Source: JAJDAT01 sp964344185
GTDB taxonomy: Bacteria; Nitrospinota; Nitrospinia; Nitrospinales; JAJDAT01
Assembly (NCBI GenBank): GCA_964344185.1
Contig: CAYFMN010000001.1
Span: forward strand, 1 to 64,000
Length of the DNA stretch: 64,000 bases
Reading direction: 5' to 3'
Positions 56,038 through 64,000 of this stretch are shown in pieces (positions within the stretch are counted from its first letter, which is position 1; each line of letters begins with the position of its first letter). The notes beneath the pieces are model-generated. The model saw nothing but the letters and a program-made list of their open reading frames with translations. It did no database searches and had not been told where the DNA came from. The position numbers were made by a program, and so were the translations under genes.

Positions 56038-57954
56038 TTATTTTTGATCCATTTCATGCACGCCAGTCCATTCTTTTGGCGGATACGTAATATAATAAAC
56101 ACATCTCTCCTGTAATAATTTAGAGGGCATGTCATTTGGAAACTCTTCTAATAGTTTGTTAAATTTTTCATCTGCATCGCTGAACTCGCCCGCTCGATAT
56201 TTTCTCAAGGCTTCTTCATATAAAACGTTCATCCTGCGCCTTTCAGCTGTAATATCGCTCTGTTTGCCTAATAATTCAAAAATGGGCGAACCTTTACTTC
56301 TACCTTTAACAACCACAGTATCAAGCTCTCTAACCTCAATGCCTTCTGCGGCTTGTATCCTGGTGTAATTATCGATAATTATATTTGTGCCGTAATATTT
56401 ATTTAAACTTTCTAAACGCGCGCCATAGTTTACCGTATCGCCTATGCACGTATAGTCTCGAGCATGTTCCGAGCCCAGGTTTCCAACAATCATATCCCCT
56501 GTGCTAACGCCTATTCGAGCGTTGATCTCCGGTTTATTTTGAGATTTCCAAACAGGGCGAAGTTCTCTAAGTTTTTCTTGCATTGCAATTGCCGTTTGAC
56601 AGGCAAAAAGAGCGTGGTTTCCTTTACAAAATGGCGCGCCCCAAAATGCCATTATTGCGTCTCCAATATACTTGTCTAGTATTCCTTGATGCTCAATAAT
56701 TTCATCGGTCATTGCGCCTAAATAATCATTCAATAGTAAAATTAATTCCTCGGGAGGCATGCCTTCGCTAAAAGTTGTAAAGTTGGCGATGTCGCTGAAT
56801 AAAACAGTTTGGATCTCGCGACTACCTCCTAACTTTAACTTCTCTGGATTGTTTAATATATCGGTAACGATCGATGGATGGACATATTTATCAAAAGTGT
56901 TTCGCATCTGCTCTTTTTCTTTTAGTCCTTGAGTCATGTGGTTAAAAGCCACAGCCAATTGCCCGACTTCGTCTTTTGATTTAAAAGAAATCCTGAAATC
57001 GTAATTACCTTTTTCTACTTCTCCAACGCCTGAAACTAATAGACGAAGTGGTCTGACAACCCGATTGGAAAAAAACAGAGTTATTAAAATTCCTATTACA
57101 AAGACTAAAAGTCCAACTATTAGAATGCGTTTTTCAAGCGATTTAAATGGCTCTAAAGCTTCATCTAAATTGGATCCTATTACAAAGCCGGAACGGGAAC
57201 TTTTCGTAGGAAATAAATAATATTTTGCTAAAAATCTTTTACCATTTACTAAAAAACTTTCGCTCTTACCTAAATTTTGTATTGCTTCGCTTAAAAGCGC
57301 AGCGCCTTTATTTAAAGAAACATTACCGGCTATAAGCGAATTGTTAACAAAAAATACAATTTGGAATTTATATGAGTTTCTATTGGGCCCTAATAGCCAC
57401 TGGACCCAGGCATTGTCTATTCTTTTGCATACGGCTATAACGCCGGCGGCATAATCATCGTTTAGAAATTCCTTAAGGGGGGAGTATATAACGCTAAATA
57501 AAACGCCGCCAATCGCCAAAACCTCATAATATGGAGAACCGTTATCTAAAATTTTTTCAATGGCAAATTGATTTAAATTATTCGCCAACCATTTTTCGGT
57601 TTCTTTATCTTGGGGGAATATTCCTCTTAACTTAGGGCTATCGTCAACCATAAAAACAATATCCCCTTGAGTGTCATTAGCGATTTCTTCCGTGAAAGAA
57701 TAAAAGTTTTCCTTCATCATTGAAAGGAACGAACGAAACTTTTGGTCAAGCGTAATTGTTTGAACAAGCTTTGAAATATTATTCTGCTGTTCTTTAAGTC
57801 GGACAAGAAATTGAACCTGAGCGGCGTCAAGCCTGTTAATAATGCGAGACATCTCAAGTTTTTCAGTTTCTTGATTTACTTGATAAAGAATTTTTGCGAG
57901 TAGAAGAAGAATAACTAGGGAAAAGGAAAGGAAAATTTTTCCTTTTAGGCTCAT
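56038..57954 (-). CDS. Membrane adenylate/guanylate cyclase, class III, with extracytoplasmic sensor and HAMP
   Basis: 638 residues. Helix 1 (about 8-24), a periplasmic sensor region of about 250 residues, helix 2 (about 277-296), a HAMP linker (297-350) and a class III cyclase domain (384-560). Metal-binding Asp388 (LFSDIANFTTFSE) and Asp432 (KYIGDAIMAFWGAP) with substrate Lys428 are present, as is IGDTVNYGARLESL; the transition-state asparagine and arginine are in NYGAR. All catalytic residues look intact, so it probably makes cAMP in response to a periplasmic signal. Third in the operon cupredoxin-lipoprotein-cyclase, 8 bp after the lipoprotein gene. Confidence 0.9.
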   Translation of the reverse strand: MSLKGKIFLSFSLVILLLLAKILYQVNQETEKLEMSRIINRLDAAQVQFLVRLKEQQNNISKLVQTITLDQKFRSFLSMMKENFYSFTEEIANDTQGDIVFMVDDSPKLRGIFPQDKETEKWLANNLNQFAIEKILDNGSPYYEVLAIGGVLFSVIYSPLKEFLNDDYAAGVIAVCKRIDNAWVQWLLGPNRNSYKFQIVFFVNNSLIAGNVSLNKGAALLSEAIQNLGKSESFLVNGKRFLAKYYLFPTKSSRSGFVIGSNLDEALEPFKSLEKRILIVGLLVFVIGILITLFFSNRVVRPLRLLVSGVGEVEKGNYDFRISFKSKDEVGQLAVAFNHMTQGLKEKEQMRNTFDKYVHPSIVTDILNNPEKLKLGGSREIQTVLFSDIANFTTFSEGMPPEELILLLNDYLGAMTDEIIEHQGILDKYIGDAIMAFWGAPFCKGNHALFACQTAIAMQEKLRELRPVWKSQNKPEINARIGVSTGDMIVGNLGSEHARDYTCIGDTVNYGARLESLNKYYGTNIIIDNYTRIQAAEGIEVRELDTVVVKGRSKGSPIFELLGKQSDITAERRRMNVLYEEALRKYRAGEFSDADEKFNKLLEEFPNDMPSKLLQERCVYYITYPPKEWTGVHEMDQK

Positions 57955-57962
57955 TAGGCTAG

Positions 57963-58655
57963 TTACCGCATAACAGTGTTAACTGAAAGCGTTTCATTAA
58001 CGAGAATGTTTTGCCCCGGTTTTATTTGAATTTGGCGATGTATTTTACCTAATCGCCAAAACCAGAAAAACATATCGTATCTTCCAGGTTCTAACTTTTC
58101 GAAAGAGTAAGATTTACCGCTGGCGACTCTACGACTTCTTAATCCAGTTTTGGAAAACACGTTAGTTTTAATGCTTTCATCTTCGTCGGCGCTCAGTTCT
58201 AAATTCCCCTGAATTTTGACGACAAATGATTTTGTTTCTCCTGAATTTACTTTTCCTAAGTCTTGGAAAGCGTCCCCCATATCGGCAAGAAAAAAACTCA
58301 ATGGATTGCTAGTTATATTGTTAATTGTAATTGTATCTCCAGGGCTTAAAGCAATCGAACGAGGGGATATTCCTTCGGCAGTCGCTGAAAGTTTATATTC
58401 CTTTCCGCCTTTGTAGGAGGGATCAATTAAACATGCGTAGAGATCTTTTAGGTTTCGATAATTGACCATGTCTTTGTCAAACTCAATTAAATAGTCGTGA
58501 CCATCTCCTCCTTTGGCTTTTTCTATAATTTGTTTGTGACTTTGAGCCTTTAAAATCCCATATACAGCTCCTTTGCCTGGAACTATAGAAGGAACTGGAA
58601 TGGTAGCGCAGGCAGAAAAAATGAATATCAAAAAAACAGGAACAAATTTTTTCAT
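57963..58655 (-). CDS. Lipoprotein with beta-sandwich-like repeats, hypothetical
   Basis: 230 residues. The signal ends in the lipobox FSAC (about 13-16), so it is membrane anchored. The mature part appears beta-rich, with cupredoxin-like turns (LSPGDTITINNITSNPLSFFLADMG) but no visible copper ligands; a second segment (EKLEPGRYDMFFWFWRLGKIHRQIQI) resembles a carboxypeptidase-regulatory or Ig-like fold. It lies 13 bp after the cupredoxin and 8 bp before the adenylate cyclase on the minus strand, so it could link the copper protein to the cyclase sensor. Confidence 0.75.
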   Translation of the reverse strand: MKKFVPVFLIFIFSACATIPVPSIVPGKGAVYGILKAQSHKQIIEKAKGGDGHDYLIEFDKDMVNYRNLKDLYACLIDPSYKGGKEYKLSATAEGISPRSIALSPGDTITINNITSNPLSFFLADMGDAFQDLGKVNSGETKSFVVKIQGNLELSADEDESIKTNVFSKTGLRSRRVASGKSYSFEKLEPGRYDMFFWFWRLGKIHRQIQIKPGQNILVNETLSVNTVMR

Positions 58656-58668
58656 TTTTAAAGGTCCC

Positions 58669-59283
58669 TTATTTTTTTACTATCGAAAGATTTAAGTTGG
58701 TTATGTCTTTATCTGTTATTGAAACGTCAAAAGCCTTAGCTTTATATCTGCGGTGAAATATAATAGCTTTTAATATCCAATTCCCAGAGGGTACGTTTTT
58801 TATTTCAAAAGATCCAGGCTCATCAAGTTTTGCGTAATAGCGCGTTGGCAAAATTACCATCCTTCCTTCCATTAGCTTATGAACTGAGCAATAGTAATTT
58901 AACACTCCTGGCTTATCAAAAATAATCTCCAACTTGGAACCCCTTTCAGCTAATCCTAAATCAAAGGTTTTAACTCCGCTCAAAGAATAAACGTTATGGT
59001 CGATTTCCCGGTTCTCCGCATTCAAAAACTGAACTAAATCGCCTTGAACAACTATATTTAAGCCTGGACGAAAGCGGAGCCGTCTTTGAACAACTTTGTA
59101 AGTTTGATTGGAATCAACGGCATTCTCGCTATTTTTATTTTCTAAATAGACAATTATATTCGATAAAGATTTATTTGCTTGAACAGATACTACTCCAGAA
59201 ATAGTTTGTTCTGCGAATACAAGTTTCGCGAAACAAATAAAAACTAAGGTAATGAAAAGTGAGACGTAATAAGAAATTTTCAA
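58669..59283 (-). CDS. Periplasmic cupredoxin-like copper protein
   Basis: 204 residues. A signal peptide ends near FAEQ. The cupredoxin part has the type-1 copper ligands: His96 (REIDHNVYS), Cys132, His135 and Met138 in NYYCSVHKLMEGRM. A C-terminal beta extension from about 150 to 204 is similar to the regulatory tail of methylamine-utilisation-type proteins. It is the first gene of the three-gene operon, reading TTG as the start (no ATG in frame nearby), with a weak ribosome site. Electron carrier or copper sensor are both possible. Confidence 0.82.
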   Translation of the reverse strand: MKISYYVSLFITLVFICFAKLVFAEQTISGVVSVQANKSLSNIIVYLENKNSENAVDSNQTYKVVQRRLRFRPGLNIVVQGDLVQFLNAENREIDHNVYSLSGVKTFDLGLAERGSKLEIIFDKPGVLNYYCSVHKLMEGRMVILPTRYYAKLDEPGSFEIKNVPSGNWILKAIIFHRRYKAKAFDVSITDKDITNLNLSIVKK

Positions 59284-59454
59284 TTTAATTTGGAAATTTT
59301 TGAAACGTTTTAAGGGGCGATTAAGTTATCGTTTTAAAATACGTTATTTATTTTAACAAGAAAAAAATAATTTGGAAATTTTAAAGTCAAAAGGCTAAAA
59401 ACGCTTGTTTTCCGGGAAGAAAATGAGGGAAGGGGATTAACTTAAACAAAAAAC

Positions 59455-59474
59455 GGGAGCGGTATACCGCTCCC
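59455..59474 (-). terminator. Perfect intrinsic terminator after tsaB-ydcH
   Basis: GGGAGCGGTATACCGCTCCC is a fully palindromic 20-mer, 9 bases past the ydcH stop on the minus strand, followed there by GTTTTTTGTTT. It should end the tsaB-ydcH transcript. Confidence 0.9.
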
Positions 59475-59482
59475 TTAAAAAA

Positions 59483-59710
59483 TTAAGTTGTTGAAGGTTG
59501 GTTTTCGCCGACAATTTCCATTATTCGGTCTTTTGTGCTGAGTTTCTTCTTTTGCAAATTTTTCTTTTCAATTTCTTGTTCCGGCGTCAAAAACTTTCTG
59601 CCATTTAATTCATCAACTTGAGCTTTCAATTCATTGTGCGCGTCATACAGGCTTTTAAACTCATCGTTCTCAGACACTAATTTGTTTAACAGACTTGGCT
59701 CAATATCCAT
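59483..59710 (-). CDS. YdcH/DUF465-family protein
   Basis: 75 residues, a helical-hairpin small protein. The core ENDEFKSLYDAHNELKAQVDELN...LTPEQEIEKKNLQKKKLSTKDRI matches DUF465 (YdcH, SlyX-like). It lies 30 bp downstream of tsaB and probably shares its transcript, which is closed by the hairpin at 59455-59474. A clear ribosome site (AAGGAG) precedes the ATG. Function in the family is not established. Confidence 0.85.
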   Translation of the reverse strand: MDIEPSLLNKLVSENDEFKSLYDAHNELKAQVDELNGRKFLTPEQEIEKKNLQKKKLSTKDRIMEIVGENQPSTT

Positions 59711-59740
59711 TTATTATCTCCTTTTCATTCTCTTCTTTTA

Positions 59741-60436
59741 TCAGCCGGCGGCTAATTGTTCTAAATTAATTTCTGCTTCTGATTTACGTGCATATTTAAT
59801 TGACAGTCGATCTAAGTTTGTTTCCATTAAGCCTTCAAAATTTTTCAAAGCGAAAATTCCAGCGTTTCCTGCTACAGTATTAGAATTTTTTTTATAAGCT
59901 TTTACAAAAAGCGAGTTTAGATTATCTAACAAATAATCTCCGTAAATATCTAAACCTTGTCCGACAAATATAGTAGGTTCTGAAATATGTTTAATCAAAT
60001 CTTGCGGCGACAACGCCGAGTCTGGCATTTGCCTTAAAAGCTTTCCACCTTCATACTTAAAAATGGCAGCATAAACTTGCTTTTTTTTTGCGTCTAAAAT
60101 AGAACAGATAGGAAACTCAAACGATTCAACTTGTAAAGCTGTTGCCAATAATGTTTCTATAGCGATAACCGGTTTGTTGACTCCTAAAGCGATTCCTTTA
60201 ATCAAACTCATTCCAACTCTTAAACCGGTAAAAGAACCAGGGCCAGAAGTTAACGCAAACCCGTCCATTTGGTCCAAATCATGACCAAACTTAACCAAAA
60301 TCTCTCGAATTTTAGGAAGAATATTTTTTGAAAATGAGGATTCGGGCGCGATGTTCTCTTGGTAAACGATACGTCTTTGGTTAAGAAGAGCAACGCTCCC
60401 TTTCGGAATCGATGAGTCAATTGCCAATATTCTCAT
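59741..60436 (-). CDS. tsaB: tRNA N6-threonylcarbamoyladenosine biosynthesis protein TsaB
   Basis: An ASKHA-fold partner of TsaD that helps make t6A at tRNA position 37. 231 residues. The N-terminal ILAIDSSIPKGSVAL strand and the ALTSGPGSFTGLRVGMSLIKGIALG loop (about 62-86) are diagnostic; the C-terminal half is reduced as in TsaB. The ATG at 60436 is preferred over a TTG one codon earlier. TsaD, TsaE and TsaC are not in the window. It precedes ydcH on the same transcript. Confidence 0.93.
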   Translation of the reverse strand: MRILAIDSSIPKGSVALLNQRRIVYQENIAPESSFSKNILPKIREILVKFGHDLDQMDGFALTSGPGSFTGLRVGMSLIKGIALGVNKPVIAIETLLATALQVESFEFPICSILDAKKKQVYAAIFKYEGGKLLRQMPDSALSPQDLIKHISEPTIFVGQGLDIYGDYLLDNLNSLFVKAYKKNSNTVAGNAGIFALKNFEGLMETNLDRLSIKYARKSEAEINLEQLAAG

Positions 60437-60772
60437 CAATAAAATACCAAAGTTGGAAATTTTGAGTGTATTTCCAGTTAAATAACTGCTTTTCTGTACA
60501 ATAGTAATTTAACGATAAAATGTCAATTAAAAACGCCTAACTTTTGGGCGGTTAAACACGTTACAAATCTTTTAAAGTTTTTCTTTTTTAAGTTTTTTTT
60601 AAATTAAATTATTCTCTGATTTTTTCGTAAATACTTGACAAATAATAAGTTAAGTTATATTGTGTCCGGAGATTGATGAGTAAATTAAAACCTTCCTTCC
60701 AATAAAGGACTGCTTTATTTTCCCTCCAACAAAAAGTTTCGATTTGCCCCCTAAGCGATTTAGGAGAATCTA
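60437..60772. promoter_or_regulatory. Divergent intergenic region between tsaB and rnd, possible rnd promoter
   Basis: No gene is seen. A candidate sigma-70 promoter for rnd has TTGACA at 60635-60640 and TATATT at 60656-60661; the 15-base spacing is short. The ribosome site AGGAG at about 60761-60765 is clear. Nothing else notable. Confidence 0.35.
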
Positions 60773-61945
60773 ATGTATATCACCACACAAGAACAATTAG
60801 CCTCTTACTGTAGTCAAATTGAAAACTGTCAATGGTTAGCTATTGACACTGAATTTGTTAGAGAGAAATCCTATTATCATCATTTAGGTCTAATTCAGGT
60901 ATCGGGTAACGGCATTTGTGCTGCCATAGACCCTATAGCTGTTAAAAATCTCGATTGCCTGATGGAAGTCTTTAAAAAGAAGTCAATACTCAAAGTATTT
61001 CATGCTGGCAAACAAGACCTTGAAATATTAAATCGACTTTGCGGGATGGCAGTTTCACCGGTTTTTGACACGCAGGTGGCTGCGTCTCTACTGGGTTGGG
61101 GGTCTCAAATATCTTTTGCAAAAGTGGTGCAAAAAACAATCGGTAAAAAGATTTATAAAACCGAAACATACACGGACTGGTGCAGGCGCCCTTTAAGCCC
61201 AAATCAAATAGAATATGCGTTAGACGATGTTCGCTATCTAGCTCCAGTTTATGAAAAGTTGCTAGAGCATCTTAAAAAAGCGAATCGATTGGAATGGCTT
61301 AAGGATGAGTTTCTTCCATTGGAAGATGGCAAAAACTACGAACTACCAGATCCTAGAAAACAGTATATGAGAATCAAAAACTTCCGGAATCTAAGACCTA
61401 GAAACTTGGCAGTTTTGATGGAATTATCCGCATGGAGGGAACTAGAGGCTCGTAAACGCGATTGTCACCCTCGAAGTATAATGAGAGATGAACCGTTATT
61501 AGAGATAGCAAGAGTATTGCCTAAAGATAGCTCCGCCATGGAGTCGATTCGAGGCCTGCACCAAAAAGAAATTGGTAAAAGCGGCGAAATGATTTTAGAA
61601 GCAATCAAAAGAGGAAAAGCGATTCCAGAAGATGAAATTCCGAAATCTCCCGAAGTCAGAAACTATTCGACTCAACCCGGAGTAGAAGAAGTGTTAGCCG
61701 CCTATGTTCAAATGAGAGCGGTTGAACTAAAAATCGAAGCGACTGTCTTGGCGGATAGAAAACTAATCCATGACACCGTATTAAAATTTGAACAAAACGA
61801 ACCGCTTGATGGCAATAGTATTTTTTTCGGTTGGCGTCATGAATTAATAGGAAAAACTTTTTTGGAAATTTTAAACGGCAAAAAAGGTCTTATGATCAAT
61901 GGAAAAGGTCGCGTTCGTCTTATCTCCACGAAAGATCCTTCATAA
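60773..61945 (+). CDS. rnd: Ribonuclease D
   Basis: A 3'-5' exoribonuclease that trims tRNA and other structured RNA ends. 390 residues. The DEDDy catalytic set is Asp25 and Glu27 (AIDTEFVRE), Asp82 (GKQDLEIL) and Tyr148/Asp152 (YALDDVRYL). An HRDC domain follows at about 200-285 (AVLMELSAWRELEARKRDCHPRSIM), with a second HRDC-like end. The length is normal. AGGAG precedes the ATG. It is divergent from tsaB. Confidence 0.93.
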   Translation: MYITTQEQLASYCSQIENCQWLAIDTEFVREKSYYHHLGLIQVSGNGICAAIDPIAVKNLDCLMEVFKKKSILKVFHAGKQDLEILNRLCGMAVSPVFDTQVAASLLGWGSQISFAKVVQKTIGKKIYKTETYTDWCRRPLSPNQIEYALDDVRYLAPVYEKLLEHLKKANRLEWLKDEFLPLEDGKNYELPDPRKQYMRIKNFRNLRPRNLAVLMELSAWRELEARKRDCHPRSIMRDEPLLEIARVLPKDSSAMESIRGLHQKEIGKSGEMILEAIKRGKAIPEDEIPKSPEVRNYSTQPGVEEVLAAYVQMRAVELKIEATVLADRKLIHDTVLKFEQNEPLDGNSIFFGWRHELIGKTFLEILNGKKGLMINGKGRVRLISTKDPS

Positions 61946-62172
61946 ATTCAATAAACTCCATTAGCCCAATCTCCTTATTTTCAAGTCAGAAAAAATATTG
62001 CGTTTCTGAAAAATAAAAGATAACATTTCCGGCATGATAAAGAATAGTCTTGATCTAATTAGTTTATAATTATTTTTCTAAAATAGTTCCTACGACCCGT
62101 TGCCCTTCGATAATATAGATAAAACGGATCTCCGGCGCTTCAACTCGAACAAAATTCCCACCTCTAATAAGT

Positions 62173-62979
62173 ATGTCAGAAACTGGTTTGTCGGTCATAA
62201 TTCCCGTTTATAATGAGGAAGAAGGGCTGCGCCAAACTCTCCAACAAATTCAATCTCTGCTCAATAGCAGTAGAAAAATTGAAATAATTATTATTGATGA
62301 CGGGTCGTCTGATACTAAAACCATAGCCATTTTGAACGAAGTAAATATAGCGGGAATCAAAGTCGTTAAGCATTCTATTAACAAAGGTTATGGAGCTTCT
62401 CTAAAAACTGGATTAGCAAAAGCACAATATGATTACATTGCTATAACTGACGCCGATGGCACTTATCCCAACGAACGAATACCAGAGTTCGAAAAAATTG
62501 CCAGAGAAAACAATCTAGACATGGTGATTGGGGCTCGCAAAGGAGAAAACGTCTATATACCTTGGATGCGGCGTTTTCCTAAATGGTGTTTAAGTAGACT
62601 GGCAGACTATATTGCAAGATGTCATATTCCAGATATGAACTCTGGCTTGCGAATAATACGCAAGGCAACTCTTGAGCGTTATCTTTCGATTTTGCCCGAT
62701 GGTTTTTCATTCACGTCTACCATTACTTTAGCTACAACAGTTAACGGTCATCAAATTAAATTTATAAATATTGACTACTATAAGCGTAAAGGACATTCAA
62801 AAATTAGCCCTATTTACGATACTCTTAACTTTATAAATCTAATTATTAAAATTATGGTTTACTTTGATCGTCGACGAATTTTTACCCCAATTGGAATGCT
62901 TCTGTTTATTATCGGCGGAACGGCTGGGTTGATGGGTAAAGCTTATGCTTTTACTGTAAATTCTTTGCGCCCAAGGTAA
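62173..62979 (+). CDS. GT2-family glycosyltransferase, polyprenyl-phosphate type
   Basis: 268 residues. The GT-A fold core has VIIPVYNEEEGL (about 8-19), IIIDDGSSD, TDADGTYPNE (the DXD-like metal site, about 93-102) and the acceptor-site region HIPDMNSGLRIIRK. Two membrane helices follow near the end, as in polyprenyl-phosphate glycosyltransferases. At the C-terminus it stops soon after the first helix pair, so it is shorter than the usual ~310-residue form. The downstream partial gene is a membrane protein that may act in the same surface-sugar step. Confidence 0.85.
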   Translation: MSETGLSVIIPVYNEEEGLRQTLQQIQSLLNSSRKIEIIIIDDGSSDTKTIAILNEVNIAGIKVVKHSINKGYGASLKTGLAKAQYDYIAITDADGTYPNERIPEFEKIARENNLDMVIGARKGENVYIPWMRRFPKWCLSRLADYIARCHIPDMNSGLRIIRKATLERYLSILPDGFSFTSTITLATTVNGHQIKFINIDYYKRKGHSKISPIYDTLNFINLIIKIMVYFDRRRIFTPIGMLLFIIGGTAGLMGKAYAFTVNSLRPR

Positions 62980-63082
62980 TTTTGTGGTCATAAACTAAAT
63001 GTAAACAAGAAAGTGACAAAATTTCAGTTTTTATAAAACCCACCTAATTTACTTTACAAATATCTTAAAAAGGTAAGTTTCT

Positions 63083-64000
63083 TTGGATAACATACATAAA
63101 ACAGACACCCGCCTGTTTTTTTTTGTATTTCTTATTCTATATCTTGGCATAGCTGTTTTTGCGCGCTGGAATATCATTCAAGCTCCGATTACGCAAGAAA
63201 GATATAATATATATGTTGTTCCTCACCTTAAATCTTCGACCTTAGAGATACTGCTATCAGAACATCACCGCCAAATACAAATATACAAAAACGCCGTATC
63301 AAACATTCTTTATAAGAAGTTTGGTGTTAATGAAATTACCTTTCGCGCGTTTTCAACAATCGCATCTCTCCTGACCCTTCTATTCATCTTTTTATTTACT
63401 CAAAAAACAATAGGACCAACTGAGGCTTTAATAGCCACTTTACTCTTTGGAGTTTCTTATTATAGCTTTTTGACGATCAAAAACCCCTATTATGGATCCT
63501 TCAACATGTTCGGATCGTTTATTAGCTTTTTTTATTTATTTAAAGGGTTAGAAACGAACAAACAAATTTATTGGTGGATGTTTGGGGTTTTTAGTTTTCT
63601 TAATATTACCAATGTTCTGCTGGCAGGCATTACCTTACCAATATTTTTTGCAGTAGCGACTTTATTTTTCTTTAGGAAGTGGAAGTTGGAGGAACTTGCA
63701 TTACCAGAAATAAAACGTCGAATTATGTTTTTTATAACTTTCTTTACGGTATCAACGTTAGCGGCTCTATGGCTCTATCACTTAAGAGGGCTGAATTTAT
63801 TAGGAGCAGTTTGGGATATTGCAACCACTCATGAGGTAAACCCCAAAGTTAATGCAGATAACCTTGTGATGGAAGAAACCTTTTATTCAGGTTTAGCTCG
63901 TCTCTTTTATTCGGTATTTGTAACTTTTAACTTTGAACATGGAGATGGAAGTTACGCGATATTGGGAACTCCAGAAGGTCCCTGGGTTTATTTTTTTCTA
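63083..64000 (+). CDS. Polytopic membrane protein, probable glycosyltransferase, cut by window end
   Basis: An open frame of 306 codons runs from TTG at 63083 (ribosome site AAAGG about 8 bases upstream) to the end of the window. The start MDNIHKTDTRLFFFVFLILYLGIAVF gives a first membrane helix, followed by a periplasmic loop (QERYNIYVV) and about seven further hydrophobic segments in view. The layout (helix, soluble loop, then many helices) resembles GT39/PMT-type sugar transferases, but no acidic catalytic pair is clear in the first loop. The gene is incomplete at the 3' end and the family is not certain. Confidence 0.7.
   Translation, partial: MDNIHKTDTRLFFFVFLILYLGIAVFARWNIIQAPITQERYNIYVVPHLKSSTLEILLSEHHRQIQIYKNAVSNILYKKFGVNEITFRAFSTIASLLTLLFIFLFTQKTIGPTEALIATLLFGVSYYSFLTIKNPYYGSFNMFGSFISFFYLFKGLETNKQIYWWMFGVFSFLNITNVLLAGITLPIFFAVATLFFFRKWKLEELALPEIKRRIMFFITFFTVSTLAALWLYHLRGLNLLGAVWDIATTHEVNPKVNADNLVMEETFYSGLARLFYSVFVTFNFEHGDGSYAILGTPEGPWVYFFL

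Noticed and set aside
42517..60556. GGGCGRTTAAR-like motif at 42517, 59315 and 60546
   Set aside because: Three hits with different orientation and distance to gene starts; too short to separate from chance in AT-rich DNA.

Overview
The window is AT-rich, gene-dense DNA from a Gram-negative (diderm) bacterium. This is shown by a two-partner secretion locus, a YejABEF-type peptide importer, lipoproteins with lipoboxes, a TRAP transporter and many exported proteins. I cannot fix the taxonomy from sequence alone. The many TPR proteins and a cytochrome bd-like membrane protein paired with a membrane-anchored diheme cytochrome c recall Nitrospinota/Nitrospirota-type bacteria, so a Nitrospina-like organism is my best guess. 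A run of ten Ns at 25521-25530 shows the sequence is a scaffolded draft, so the single-base frame breaks in this window may be assembly errors rather than biology. I found no rRNA, tRNA, CRISPR array or integrase.

Layout. 1-3.2 kb: SlyD-type isomerase and NAD-dependent DNA ligase. 3.3-9.8 kb, minus strand: a two-gene cassette whose first protein joins an alpha/beta-hydrolase, a long helical-repeat region and a C-terminal PIN-like nuclease, followed by an overlapping partner of unknown fold. This is the best candidate for a conflict (defence) system. 10.4-16.8 kb, minus: yejABEF peptide ABC transporter, with an unusual acidic repeat insert in the YejE-like permease. 17-21 kb: TPR protein, an unknown gene, an acetolactate-synthase-like TPP enzyme, a small coiled-coil protein and TrmL. 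21.6-29.8 kb: membrane spermidine-synthase-like protein, two TPR proteins, a pentapeptide protein interrupted by the N gap, a GT39-like glycosyltransferase, a pYEATS-like protein and DctQM.

29.8-37.6 kb: mostly plus-strand housekeeping and unknown genes (SUMF1-like, SppA, MOSC, dihydrolipoamide dehydrogenase, receiver-PAS, zinc ribbon, BolA, LRR). 37.7-41.8 kb, minus: the diheme cytochrome c/bd-like pair with its terminator, and an exported thiol peroxidase. 42.5-53.5 kb: a two-partner secretion island with a TpsB transporter broken by a one-base shift, a large TpsA exoprotein, a small TpsA-derived secreted protein, and a second TpsA broken by a frameshift. 53.6-64 kb: FxsA, a methyltransferase/FAD-reductase pair, a cupredoxin-lipoprotein-adenylate cyclase operon, TsaB-YdcH, RNase D, a GT2 glycosyltransferase and a truncated membrane protein at the right edge.

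Two copies of a ~108-bp element with TTAA-ended terminal inverted repeats (214-321 and 27859-27965) behave like a MITE. The second copy sits exactly between dctM and the pYEATS-like gene, supplying the stop codon of one and cutting off the start of the other.
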